NCBI RefSeq assembly: GCF_000337475.1
Contig: NZ_AOIT01000034.1
Location: 155,832-208,532, forward strand
Origin: Natrinema limicola JCM 13563
GTDB taxonomy: Archaea; Halobacteriota; Halobacteria; Halobacteriales; Natrialbaceae
Direction of reading: 5' to 3'
Length of the DNA: 52,701 nt
The number at the start of each line of letters is the position of its first letter. Position 1 is the stretch's first letter. Made by a program: the position numbers and the translations under genes. This document shows, in pieces, positions 33,970 to 42,114 of this stretch. Below the pieces are notes generated by a model. The model saw nothing but the letters and a program-made list of their open reading frames with translations. It was not told the origin of the DNA and ran no database searches.

Positions 33970-34458
33970 CTTCGGTTGCTCCGGACGGGTTCCCGACCCA
34001 TCTACACTAGTTAGTGAGGGAGAGTGCCCCGCCCCACCGCGCGCGGGGTACTTCACGCTGTGTACGATCTGTTCAAGCTGTGTGTATCGAACGCACTCTC
34101 TCAGCACGCTCTCGACATCTGACCGCTATTCAACAACGCAGACTCGAGTCGGTCGCTGAGAACACCGCCGCGCAGTAACGCGGCAGCACGGACAGAAGGG
34201 TATGCAGGAGCTCCACTCTGTCCAACTGAACCCTCAGCAGGCGATGCGGATAACACCACCGACACGGACTCGAGCAGGCTCTGCAGCCCCAACACGAGCG
34301 ACCCCCGAAACGAACGTCTCGTCGATTGCTCTCGGTGGTATCGACGTGTCAGCTAAAACCCGTTTGTCAGCTGCAGGTGCCGTCTCACAACCGGATATGC
34401 GACCGTCGGGACGAAACAATCGACACCGCATGACAGAACTATCGATCAACACTCGGGC
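33970..34458. other. 489-base convergent gap with an IS-like hairpin
   Basis: No gene supported. A near-perfect hairpin sits at 34024-34051 and a second, GCCGCG/CGCGGC, at 34167-34184. Codon-like composition is absent. It separates the tRNA-adjacent accessory genes from the envelope island. Confidence 0.55.
34024..34051. mobile_element. possible end of an IS200/IS605-type (IS1341-like) element, relic
   Basis: A nine-pair stem, GTGCCCCGC with GCGGGGTAC (one G-T pair) and a ten-base loop, lies in a segment reading GGGAGAGTGCCCC then GGGGTACTTCACG. Such subterminal hairpins are typical of the right ends of haloarchaeal IS605/IS1341 elements. No tnpA/tnpB remains, so this is inference. Confidence 0.3.
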
Positions 34459-35556
34459 TCAGCTTCGCTCCTCGTCGGAGAGATGCCACGGACTCTCGAC
34501 GTCGGTGGGGCTCTCGTCCGTTGCGAGCGGGACGGTCTCGTACAGCTGCTCGAGATGATCCATGGTGTAGTCGACCGCATAGCGTTCGACGGCCGCTCTG
34601 GTATCGCGGTCGGTCGCTAGACAGGTCTCGATGGCCTCGACCATCGACTCACGGTCGCCGTAGGTGAACCGTTCGCCGTTGTCGGCTCCGATAGTCCGAT
34701 CGAACGGCGCGACGTCGGCGGCAGCGACGGGCGTCCCGCAGGCGTTGGCCTCGAGCGTCGAGAGGCCGAGCGTGTCGGCGGTCGAAGCCGTGACGAACGT
34801 ATCGATCGAGGAGTAGAAGACGGGCAACTCCTCGCGGGGGAGAAAGTCACGGATCTCGACGTTGTCCGGGGCCGCACGCTCGAGGGAGTCGCGGTACGGG
34901 CCGTCGCCGACGATGACGAAGTCGTACTCCGGCAGTGCCTCGGCGGCCCGAAGGATCTCGCTGACGTTTTTCTCCATGCTGAGCCGGCCACTGTAGCCGA
35001 CGACCGTTCGGTCGGGGTACCAGTCTTCCGCGGTCGGCTGGAAGAAGTCCATGTCGATCCCGACTGGCAACTGGACGTGTTCGACATCGCGGTCGATCCG
35101 CTCGGTCGAGGCGGTGACGATATCGAAACTCCCGAGGAAGCTGTTTTCGACCGGCACATAGAGGTTCGAGAGTAGCCCCGCGACCGACTCGAGTTTGATG
35201 CTCTGATGGAAGTATTCCTCGAGTGGCGTGTGGTGGGTGTAGATCGCCGGGAGGTCGTGTTTCCAGGCGTAGTAGCGGCCGAGAATTCCGATCGGTGCGG
35301 GTCCGTGACAGTGGACGACGTCGAGGTCGGGCAGCGTCGACGGCCGTCGGGTCAGCGGGATTCGATAGCCGGCATAGAAGGGGTTCGGCATCGAGGTCAC
35401 CGGAATCTCGCGGTCGCCGGGTTCGTAGTCGCCGTCCGGGTAGACGACGTACACCTCGTGGCCTTTCCGTTCCAATTGTTCGCGCCAGAGTTTGATCGTA
35501 TACGTTACGCCATCGATCTCGGGAAAGTAACTGTCCGTAAAGAACCCGATCTTCAT
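34459..35556 (-). CDS. GT4-family glycosyltransferase
   Basis: 365 residues, GT-B fold. The N-terminus MKIGFFTDSYFPEIDGVTYT is typical of diacylglycerol/mannosyl-type GT4 enzymes. The donor domain has GRLSMEKNVSEILRAAE, VIVGDGPYRDSLE and STADTLGLSTLEANACGTPV. Donor and acceptor are not known; a lipid or dolichol-phosphate glycan acceptor is likely given the neighbours. Starts directly after the stop of the upstream glycosyltransferase (no gap). Last gene of a four-gene run. Confidence 0.9.
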   Translation of the reverse strand: MKIGFFTDSYFPEIDGVTYTIKLWREQLERKGHEVYVVYPDGDYEPGDREIPVTSMPNPFYAGYRIPLTRRPSTLPDLDVVHCHGPAPIGILGRYYAWKHDLPAIYTHHTPLEEYFHQSIKLESVAGLLSNLYVPVENSFLGSFDIVTASTERIDRDVEHVQLPVGIDMDFFQPTAEDWYPDRTVVGYSGRLSMEKNVSEILRAAEALPEYDFVIVGDGPYRDSLERAAPDNVEIRDFLPREELPVFYSSIDTFVTASTADTLGLSTLEANACGTPVAAADVAPFDRTIGADNGERFTYGDRESMVEAIETCLATDRDTRAAVERYAVDYTMDHLEQLYETVPLATDESPTDVESPWHLSDEERS

Positions 35557-36540
35557 TCAGACCACCTCCTCGTACAACGACTGATACTGGTTCGCAACCG
35601 CCTCGAGCGAAAATTCCTCGCTGCGGTCGGCCGCGTTCGATCCGAGTCGCTCCCGGAGCTCCGGATCGCGGAGCCGCTCGAGGGCTGCCTCGAAGCCGTC
35701 GACGCCCGATCCCGAAACTTTCAGGCTGTCCTCGCCGTCCTCGAGCCACGAGAACGTCTCGATGTCGCGGACGAGCACCGGTTTGCCGGCAGCCATCGCC
35801 TCGAGCAACGCGATCCCTTCGTTTTCCTCGTGGGTGGGGAAACAGAAGATGTCGCCCGCTGCGTACGCGCCGCGAATGTCGTCGACGTAGCCGGTGAACG
35901 TACAGTTGTCCGGCGCGTTCTCGATCAGCGCCGTCGTCTCTCGGCCCTTCAAGGAGAGATCCAGCGGGCCGAACCAGGCAAAATCCAGGTCGGGCAGCCG
36001 GCGGGCCAGTTCGACGAACGTTTTGAGCCCCTTGCGCTTGATGACGTGGCCGACGAGGAAAACGGTCGGCGACTCGAGGTCGTACCGATCACGATACTCG
36101 TCCTCGAGCGATTGGAACCCCGCGAGTTTCGACCGATCGACGCCGTTCGAGACGACTGTCGTCGGCACATCGGTGTACGTCTCGATCAGGTCCTGGTTGT
36201 ACTCGGACGGACAGACGAGCGCGTCGGCCAGCCCGTAGGCCCACTCGAGATACGGCTTGAGCGGCTTCGCGAGGGCGTTCGTGAACCGAAAACTGTCGCC
36301 GAAGTCCTCGGCGGTCACGTGCGTATTCGCGATGACGGGCACGCCGTTCGATTGCGCCTGCCGTGCATACCAGACCGACCGCGGTCCCATGAGATTACAG
36401 TGGAAGACGTCGGCCTCGAGCGTCGGGTCGGTCGTGTAGGTCAGGTCCAGTCGATCCAGCATTTTCCGCTGGTGGACGACCGACTCGTGGATGCCGCCGG
36501 TGACGTGGGATTCGAGTTCGAAGTAGTGACTGATTTTCAT
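35557..36540 (-). CDS. GT4-family glycosyltransferase
   Basis: 327 residues, GT-B fold, somewhat short. Features: MKISHYFELESHVTGGIHES with the early Gly loop, VVSNGVDRSKL, VGHVIKRKGLKTFVELAR and PTHEENEGIALLEAMAAGKPV (the Glu-x7-Glu motif). Transfers a sugar from a nucleotide donor. It abuts the downstream glycosyltransferase with no spacer, so both are made together. Confidence 0.9.
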   Translation of the reverse strand: MKISHYFELESHVTGGIHESVVHQRKMLDRLDLTYTTDPTLEADVFHCNLMGPRSVWYARQAQSNGVPVIANTHVTAEDFGDSFRFTNALAKPLKPYLEWAYGLADALVCPSEYNQDLIETYTDVPTTVVSNGVDRSKLAGFQSLEDEYRDRYDLESPTVFLVGHVIKRKGLKTFVELARRLPDLDFAWFGPLDLSLKGRETTALIENAPDNCTFTGYVDDIRGAYAAGDIFCFPTHEENEGIALLEAMAAGKPVLVRDIETFSWLEDGEDSLKVSGSGVDGFEAALERLRDPELRERLGSNAADRSEEFSLEAVANQYQSLYEEVV

Positions 36541-36638
36541 ACCTGACTCTCCTGTACCGGGCGCTGGTTACCGTTGGCGATGCGAGACCGCCGCGGTGAG
36601 TCGACGGCCGGTGTCTTCGCCCCTGTTCGATCGCGGTG

Positions 36639-37499
36639 TCACTCGACTTCGAGCCACGGCACTTCCATGAGTGCCGGGATGTGCGTCTCGATGTGGTGTT
36701 CCCAGACGCCCTCCTCGCCGAAGGCTTCGCCGTGGTCTGCGGTCACGATGACGGTACCGTCGAGGTCGTCGACGATGTCGGCGACGGATTCGAGGGCGAT
36801 CCGCAGGTTCTCCTCGTAGAGGGCCATCGCTGCCTCGCGCGTGCCGTTCGTGACGACCTCGGTGGGATCGAGCTCAAGCCACAGGCCCGCCTTCTGTGCG
36901 AGTTCGCTGCCCTCGAGTTTGTCCTCGACTTTCGGGCGGATCGTATCGCCGAGCGAGGCGAGCGCACCGCCACCGCCGTCGTCGCTTTCTTCGGCTTCCT
37001 CCTGTTTCCGGATTCCTTTCTGGATCTGTTTGAGCTTCTGGCCCTTGCCGCGAGCGAGGTAGGGTGCGTGGGGCTGCATGTAGTGTAGCACCGTCCGATC
37101 GGCCGCTTCGACGGCGTCCTGATTGTCGTAGAACGCCTCTGCGAGACTGTCCGGTGGAACTGTGCCGAGGTCGTCGTCCCACCCCGACTTCCACACGTCG
37201 AAGACGTTGCTGATGTGATTTGAGGCCGACCACTCGTAGTCACAACTGGCTCCCCACTTGAGTTCGTTCAACGGGATTCCGAGGTCGTTGATAAACGGAT
37301 TCCCAGAGAAGTACGCGATGTCGTGTTCCTCGGTGAAGGTCCGATAGGCCCATTCCGGTGTCGACGAGCCGACACTCCAGCGCTTTTCCAGCGTCCCGTC
37401 GAGATATTCGTCGTAGACCTCGCTGAACACGTCGTACCGACACGCATCCAGCACGAGACAGTAGTCCCACTCCGACTCGAGGAAGTGCTGGTCGTCCAT
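36639..37499 (-). CDS. short alkaline-phosphatase-superfamily protein
   Basis: 286 residues, about half a sulfatase. First metal loop is CLVLDACRYDVF (Asp18, Asp23). The nucleophile position appears as WSVGSSTPEW with Thr47, not the Cys/Ser-x-Pro-x-Arg of sulfatases. The second metal site is VTADHGEAFGEEG plus HHIETH. A Lys-rich helical insertion carrying a GGGG patch lies in the middle. Likely a phosphoesterase or phosphotransferase. No signal peptide or helix is evident. Confidence 0.78.
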   Translation of the reverse strand: MDDQHFLESEWDYCLVLDACRYDVFSEVYDEYLDGTLEKRWSVGSSTPEWAYRTFTEEHDIAYFSGNPFINDLGIPLNELKWGASCDYEWSASNHISNVFDVWKSGWDDDLGTVPPDSLAEAFYDNQDAVEAADRTVLHYMQPHAPYLARGKGQKLKQIQKGIRKQEEAEESDDGGGGALASLGDTIRPKVEDKLEGSELAQKAGLWLELDPTEVVTNGTREAAMALYEENLRIALESVADIVDDLDGTVIVTADHGEAFGEEGVWEHHIETHIPALMEVPWLEVE

Positions 37500-37623
37500 T
37501 AGTTGCGACTATCTTTCGAACCAACCTATGTATTCTTGTTGGTTCCGGGAAAGTCACTAAAACAGCACTTTCCGGACCTGTAAGCCGCGATACCGTCGGA
37601 CAACGTCACGCCGGATCGACGTC

Positions 37624-39201
37624 TCACTCGAGGTAGCCGAGCTCCCGGAGCCGGTCGCGGGTTTCCTCGTCGGCCTCCTCGAGGGCATCGACGTCGTCGG
37701 TGTCGGTCTCGGACGGATCGTCCCACGCGCCGCCGACGTTTGCCTCGAAGCGGGCGAGTGCCTGCTCGGTCGCAGCGACGACGTCGTCGTCGGCCGGCTC
37801 GACCGGCGACTTCTCGTCGGGATCCTCGTCGAGACGGTAGCCCTCATCGGGGATTCGATCCGCGCGAACGTACTTTGCGTCGGTGCTTCGGGCGGCACGG
37901 AGCCGTGAGTACGCGCGGTGGTCGTCGGGCAGGTCGATCCCGGCCTCGCTGGCTTTCTCCTCTAGGTGGTGCAGTTCGATGACCGGCTGGGCGTACTCGA
38001 CGAACGCGTAGTCGTTCGCGTCGTCGCCCTCGAGGATCGCCTGCTGCCCAGCATCGGGATCGGCAGCCCCGTCGAAGGCGCGGTACTCGTCGGCGAGCAG
38101 CGAGCGGGTCGGGTCGCGAGCGACGGCACCAGCGGTATCGCCGCCCATACCGACCGTCTCGGGATCGACATCCAGTGTGTCCAGCACGGTGTGATAGCAG
38201 TCGAGCAACTCGACGAGGTCGTCACGACGGTCGGCCTCGAGGTCGGGGTGTTTGACCAGCAGCGGGACGTTGATGAGCTGATCGTAGAGGGCGAATTCGT
38301 GGCCGTAAAGGTCGTGTTCGCCGTGGAGTTCGCCGTGGTCGGCTGCAACGATGACGGTGGTGTCTTCCCACTGCCCGGTTTCGCGCAGCCAGTCGAACAA
38401 CCGGCCGAGTTCGGCGTCCATGTGGGCGATTTCTGCGTCGTAAAGCCCGCGGATCGCCTCCCACTCATCGTCGTCGATGGCTCGCGCACCGGAGTTGAAT
38501 TCCTTGGAGTTCTGGCAGACATCGTCGGGGTCGACGCCGGGAGCGAACTCCTCGCGGTATTCCTCGGGCGGGTAATACGGGAGGTGGGCGTCCATTAGGT
38601 TGACGAACGCGAACCAGCCCTCGTCGCTGTCGCTGTCGTCGATAAACGACTTCGTGCGGTCGATGACCGACGGTGTCTTCGAGTCGGCACTCTCGCCGCT
38701 GGCGAGTTTGGAGTGCGCCATCGCGCCGAGGTGGACGAGCTTCGATGCCAGATCGCGGAGGTAGTCGTTGTCATTGATCGCCTGCCACGCGCTCGCGAGC
38801 GGCCCCGAGAGGACGTCGCCGGGCAGCACCTCGAAAAAGGAGTCCTGTGCGTCGAAGCCGTCGGTAAGGCCGGTGTAGGGGGTAATCCAGGCGTTCGAGG
38901 AGTAACAGGCCGTGTCGTACCCGGCCGCCGACAGGACGGACGCGAGGGTCGTATCGCCGTCGAGATACGGACTGCCCTGATCGGCCCCGTGCTGGCTCGG
39001 ATACTGGCCGGTAAACAGCGAGGCGTGAACCGGCAGCGTCCACGGCGCAGGTGCGATCGCCGATTCGAAGACAGTCGCTTCCTCGGCGAACCGCGAGAGT
39101 TCTGGCGTCGTCGCTCGCTCGTATCCATACGGCTCGAGACGATCCTTCCGGACCGTATCCAGAACGACGAAGAGGACGTTCGACTGGCGAGTCCTGTTCA
39201 T
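37624..39201 (-). CDS. sulfatase-like protein with Thr at the nucleophile position
   Basis: 525 residues from ATG at 39201; an ATG four codons upstream (39213) is the alternative. Metal residues: FVVLDTVRKDRL and VAADHGELHGEHDLYGHEF. The formylglycine motif of sulfatases is replaced by WTLPVHASLFTG, with Thr55 in place of Cys. Thr is the nucleophile in phosphoethanolamine/phosphoglycerol transferases and nucleotide pyrophosphatases of this superfamily, so phosphate chemistry is likely. No membrane helix is visible. First gene of the run 39201-34459. Confidence 0.85.
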   Translation of the reverse strand: MNRTRQSNVLFVVLDTVRKDRLEPYGYERATTPELSRFAEEATVFESAIAPAPWTLPVHASLFTGQYPSQHGADQGSPYLDGDTTLASVLSAAGYDTACYSSNAWITPYTGLTDGFDAQDSFFEVLPGDVLSGPLASAWQAINDNDYLRDLASKLVHLGAMAHSKLASGESADSKTPSVIDRTKSFIDDSDSDEGWFAFVNLMDAHLPYYPPEEYREEFAPGVDPDDVCQNSKEFNSGARAIDDDEWEAIRGLYDAEIAHMDAELGRLFDWLRETGQWEDTTVIVAADHGELHGEHDLYGHEFALYDQLINVPLLVKHPDLEADRRDDLVELLDCYHTVLDTLDVDPETVGMGGDTAGAVARDPTRSLLADEYRAFDGAADPDAGQQAILEGDDANDYAFVEYAQPVIELHHLEEKASEAGIDLPDDHRAYSRLRAARSTDAKYVRADRIPDEGYRLDEDPDEKSPVEPADDDVVAATEQALARFEANVGGAWDDPSETDTDDVDALEEADEETRDRLRELGYLE

Positions 39202-39316
39202 TACTGGCCACACTTCGCTCCACGCAAATAAATCGATTGAAGGGGTTGACGCGACATGTTTCGACTGGGCCGGTGCCGATCAGATGTTTCAAGTTTACTG
39301 ACGAGTCATATCCGGC

Positions 39317-40336
39317 ATGGACGATCGAAATCGGCGAGCATTTCTCATCGGCATCGCCGGAGCGATCGCGGCCTTCGCGGTTTTGTTTTTCCTCGTTGGT
39401 GCCCGTGACGTCCTCGACTCGTTGCTGTCGGCTTCACCCTCTTGGGTCGTCGCAACGTTCGCACTCGCGCTCGGCTGGCTGGCCGCCTGGAGCCTGATGC
39501 TTCGGACCGTGCTGGCCGCGCTCGGTATCGAGATCCCGATCGGGAAGTCGTTTCTCGTCTATGCTGGAGCCGTCTTCGCGAACAACGTCACCCCGTTCGG
39601 GCAGGCCGGCGGTGAACCGATCGCTGCCTTGCTGATCTCGAAGACCTCCGACGCCCGTTACGAAACCAGCCTCGTCGGGATCGCGACTGTCGACGTCATC
39701 AACGTCGTCCCATCGATCTCACTGATCCTCGTGGGTGTCGGCTACTACGCGACCACCGCGGCGATCGGCCAGCGCCTCGAGACGGCCGTCGGCTCGGCGG
39801 TTGTGTTGATCGGGGGCATCGTCCTGGTAATGGCGCTCGTCTGGCGGTACCACCGGATGATCGTCGAGCGACTTCCCGGGATCATTGCTCCCCGACTCGG
39901 CCGGCTCGGACTCGAGCGCTTCGACTCCGAGACGCTCGAGGAAGACATCGCCGACCGACTGGGGCGATTTTTCGAGAACATCGAACGCGTCGCGACGGAT
40001 CGGTGGCGACTTGCCGCCGTCATCGGCCTGTCGCTGTGTGGGTGGCTCTTTCAGACGGCCGCGCTTACGGTCGCGTTCGACTCGATCGGGTACGACGTCT
40101 CGGCGTACGTCCTGCTGTTTGTCATCCCGCTTGCGAACCTCGCGGGCGCTGCGCCGCTACCAGGTGGGCTCGGCAGTATCGAAGCCGCGTTCGTCACGCT
40201 GCTCGTGCCAACGACCGGTGTTCCGGCGTCGGCCATCACCGCGGCCGTCCTCATCTTCCGGGGCGCGATTTACTGGATGCCGGTCCTGATCGGCGGGCTG
40301 TCGGTGTCGGCGTTCGGTGTCCGAGCGGTTCGGTAA
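39317..40336 (+). CDS. LPG-synthase-like/AglD-type membrane protein (flippase-like)
   Basis: 339 residues with eight or nine helices. The family motif NNVTPFGQAGGEPIAALLIS and LPGGLGSIEAAFVTLL are clear (UPF0104/LPG synthase transmembrane domain). Haloarchaeal members are described as flippase-like and include the C-terminal part of AglD, which adds the final sugar of the S-layer glycan. Divergent from the sulfatase-like gene, 115 bases away. Likely moves or modifies a lipid-linked glycan. Confidence 0.88.
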   Translation: MDDRNRRAFLIGIAGAIAAFAVLFFLVGARDVLDSLLSASPSWVVATFALALGWLAAWSLMLRTVLAALGIEIPIGKSFLVYAGAVFANNVTPFGQAGGEPIAALLISKTSDARYETSLVGIATVDVINVVPSISLILVGVGYYATTAAIGQRLETAVGSAVVLIGGIVLVMALVWRYHRMIVERLPGIIAPRLGRLGLERFDSETLEEDIADRLGRFFENIERVATDRWRLAAVIGLSLCGWLFQTAALTVAFDSIGYDVSAYVLLFVIPLANLAGAAPLPGGLGSIEAAFVTLLVPTTGVPASAITAAVLIFRGAIYWMPVLIGGLSVSAFGVRAVR

Positions 40337-40393
40337 TCGACTGCTGGCCGACAGTGTCATTTCCGCCCGACACTGATAGTCGGTCAACTGCTC

Positions 40394-40891
40394 ATGTACC
40401 GGGAGGGCCACGCCGGCCTCAACGCCGTGCTCTATGCACCGATTCTCCCCGTCGTGAGCCACGTCTGGTCGCTCGAGCTGGCGCTTGTCGGCGCGCTCGT
40501 GGCCGTCGGCGTCGCCAATATCCCCGATCTCGATCAGCCGTTGCCGCGCATACGCCATCGCGGGCCGACCCATACCGTCTGGTTTGCCCTCCTCGTCGGA
40601 CTGGTCGCGGGTATCGGGACCGACCTCCTCGTCCCCGCAACGCCGGTAGCGTTCCGGTTCGGCTTCCTCGTCGGCACCGGCGGTATCCTCGCGCATCTCG
40701 CCGGTGACGTCGTGACGCCGATGGGGATCAGCCCGTTCGCGCCCGTCTGGCGATACCACGTCACGCTCGAGTGGTTCAAATCCAAAAACAGCCGGATCAA
40801 CCGGGCGTTGTTGCTCGTCGGCTCGAGTGCGCTGTTTTCGTCGCTGCTTCTGACGGTGGGGCTGTCGGCGGCGGTCGCTCCGGCGAGTTGA
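40394..40891 (+). CDS. DUF457/YdjM-type membrane metal-dependent hydrolase
   Basis: 165 residues, about five helices. Starts MYREGHAGLNAVLYAPI. Metal-site candidates are IPDLDQPLPRIRHRGPTHT and HLAGDVVTPMGISPF, closely like the paralogue at 25313. It lies 57 bases downstream of the flippase-like gene in the same direction and is likely cotranscribed. Substrate unknown. Confidence 0.82.
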   Translation: MYREGHAGLNAVLYAPILPVVSHVWSLELALVGALVAVGVANIPDLDQPLPRIRHRGPTHTVWFALLVGLVAGIGTDLLVPATPVAFRFGFLVGTGGILAHLAGDVVTPMGISPFAPVWRYHVTLEWFKSKNSRINRALLLVGSSALFSSLLLTVGLSAAVAPAS

Positions 40892-40950
40892 TCGGTGCCA
40901 GCTGTTCGGAGTCGCTCGGTTCTGGGTCGAATCGAGGCTTAGATCGAACG

Positions 40951-41406
40951 CTACTCGTTTGCGTCCCAGACGAGGAGCGCAAGCGACGCGGTCCAGAGTA
41001 CGACTGTCGCGGTCGGACTGTGGACCGGCAAGCCAGGGCTCCAACTCGTCCGTAGCGGGAACAGCCAGTCGATTCCCTTCGGCGACAGTGAGTCGATCGC
41101 GAGATGGGAGCCAAGCGCAAGTCCGGCGGCGAGCGCGACACGTCGACCGATCGGTGTGGGGCGCTGACGCCCAACGGCGTATCCGCCAGCGACGACTGTC
41201 AGCGCGAACAGGGGCGTGTGGGTGATCCCGCGGTGAACGAACGGCCAGGCCCAGTCCGCGGGAAAGAGAAAGTCGGTGTCCGGGAGCAGTCCGAAGACGA
41301 GCCCGATCCGCGGGTCAGCGTCGGTGAGCCCGGCAGCGAGGGCGTAGCCGACGACTGCATGGGTCGCGAACGCACCTGCCAGAAACAACACCCGTCCAAT
41401 CTCCAT
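40951..41406 (-). CDS. DUF457-type membrane metal-dependent hydrolase
   Basis: 151 residues, four or five helices. Motifs: LLPDTDFLFPADWAWPFVHRG followed by ITHTPLFAL, and SHLAIDSLSPKGIDWL. It converges on its paralogue at 40394 with 59 bases between. Sequence differs enough that this is not a recent duplication. Confidence 0.82.
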   Translation of the reverse strand: MEIGRVLFLAGAFATHAVVGYALAAGLTDADPRIGLVFGLLPDTDFLFPADWAWPFVHRGITHTPLFALTVVAGGYAVGRQRPTPIGRRVALAAGLALGSHLAIDSLSPKGIDWLFPLRTSWSPGLPVHSPTATVVLWTASLALLVWDANE

Positions 41407-41524
41407 CGGCGATTTATTCGGCCGGTATCACCACATAGCTTATGTTCTTCGAAAGTGGGAGCGACGGATACCCACCGTTGGACGACAGCCACTGTCGCCA
41501 CTGATCAGCGGAGCTGAATCAACA

Positions 41525-42079
41525 ATGCTTACATTCGGGACGGAGTACGCACGGGTTATGTATCCGTTGCAACTCGAGGGGACGCCGCCCTGGCTCGAGT
41601 CGATGCTGACGTCAGAACTCGCGCTTGCGGTGTTTTTCGGTCTCTGTGTCCTCGAGGGTGCGATGTTGCTGCGATTTATGCCGAGCGAACTCGTCGTCCC
41701 GGCCGCACTGGCGTTGATCGGGTCGTCGATGCCGAAAGTGGTGACGATCGTCGCGATTGCGGTCGCCGGCACGACGATCGGTCAGTTCGGCCTGTTCTGT
41801 CTCGTCCGCCGGGCTGGCCGTGAGTACGTCATCCGAAAGAGTTGGTTTCCGGTCACCGAGTCGCGACTCGAGCGGTTCGACGGCTGGTTCGATCGCTGGG
41901 GCGCGGTGGCCGTCGCCGTAAGCAACACGATGTTGTTCGTCCGCGGGCTATTGACCGTCCCTGCGGGACTCTCGGAGATGGACGGCCGCGCGTTCGTCGC
42001 GCTGTCGGCGATCGGCTCGCTGTCGTTCCAGTCGATTCTCGCGGCGCTGTATCTCCTCGGCGGTCACCTGTTGGCGTGA
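41525..42079 (+). CDS. DedA/VTT-domain membrane protein
   Basis: 184 residues. The family signature is ELVVPAALALIG near residue 57, and SNTMLFVRGLLTVPAGLSEM corresponds to the conserved Arg-containing re-entrant segment. DedA proteins move lipid carriers such as undecaprenyl phosphate or phospholipids across the membrane. A role recycling a dolichol-phosphate carrier beside the glycan genes is plausible. Confidence 0.85.
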   Translation: MLTFGTEYARVMYPLQLEGTPPWLESMLTSELALAVFFGLCVLEGAMLLRFMPSELVVPAALALIGSSMPKVVTIVAIAVAGTTIGQFGLFCLVRRAGREYVIRKSWFPVTESRLERFDGWFDRWGAVAVAVSNTMLFVRGLLTVPAGLSEMDGRAFVALSAIGSLSFQSILAALYLLGGHLLA

Positions 42080-42114
42080 TCGATCGATAAAAACGGAGCG
42101 GACCTCGAGTTCGG

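Noticed and set aside
34202-34558. 118-codon plus-strand frame in the convergent gap
   Set aside because: Ser/Arg/Thr-rich, runs antisense into the glycosyltransferase, no motif.
35206-36546. 446-codon plus-strand open frame
   Set aside because: Antisense to the two glycosyltransferases; no family motif.
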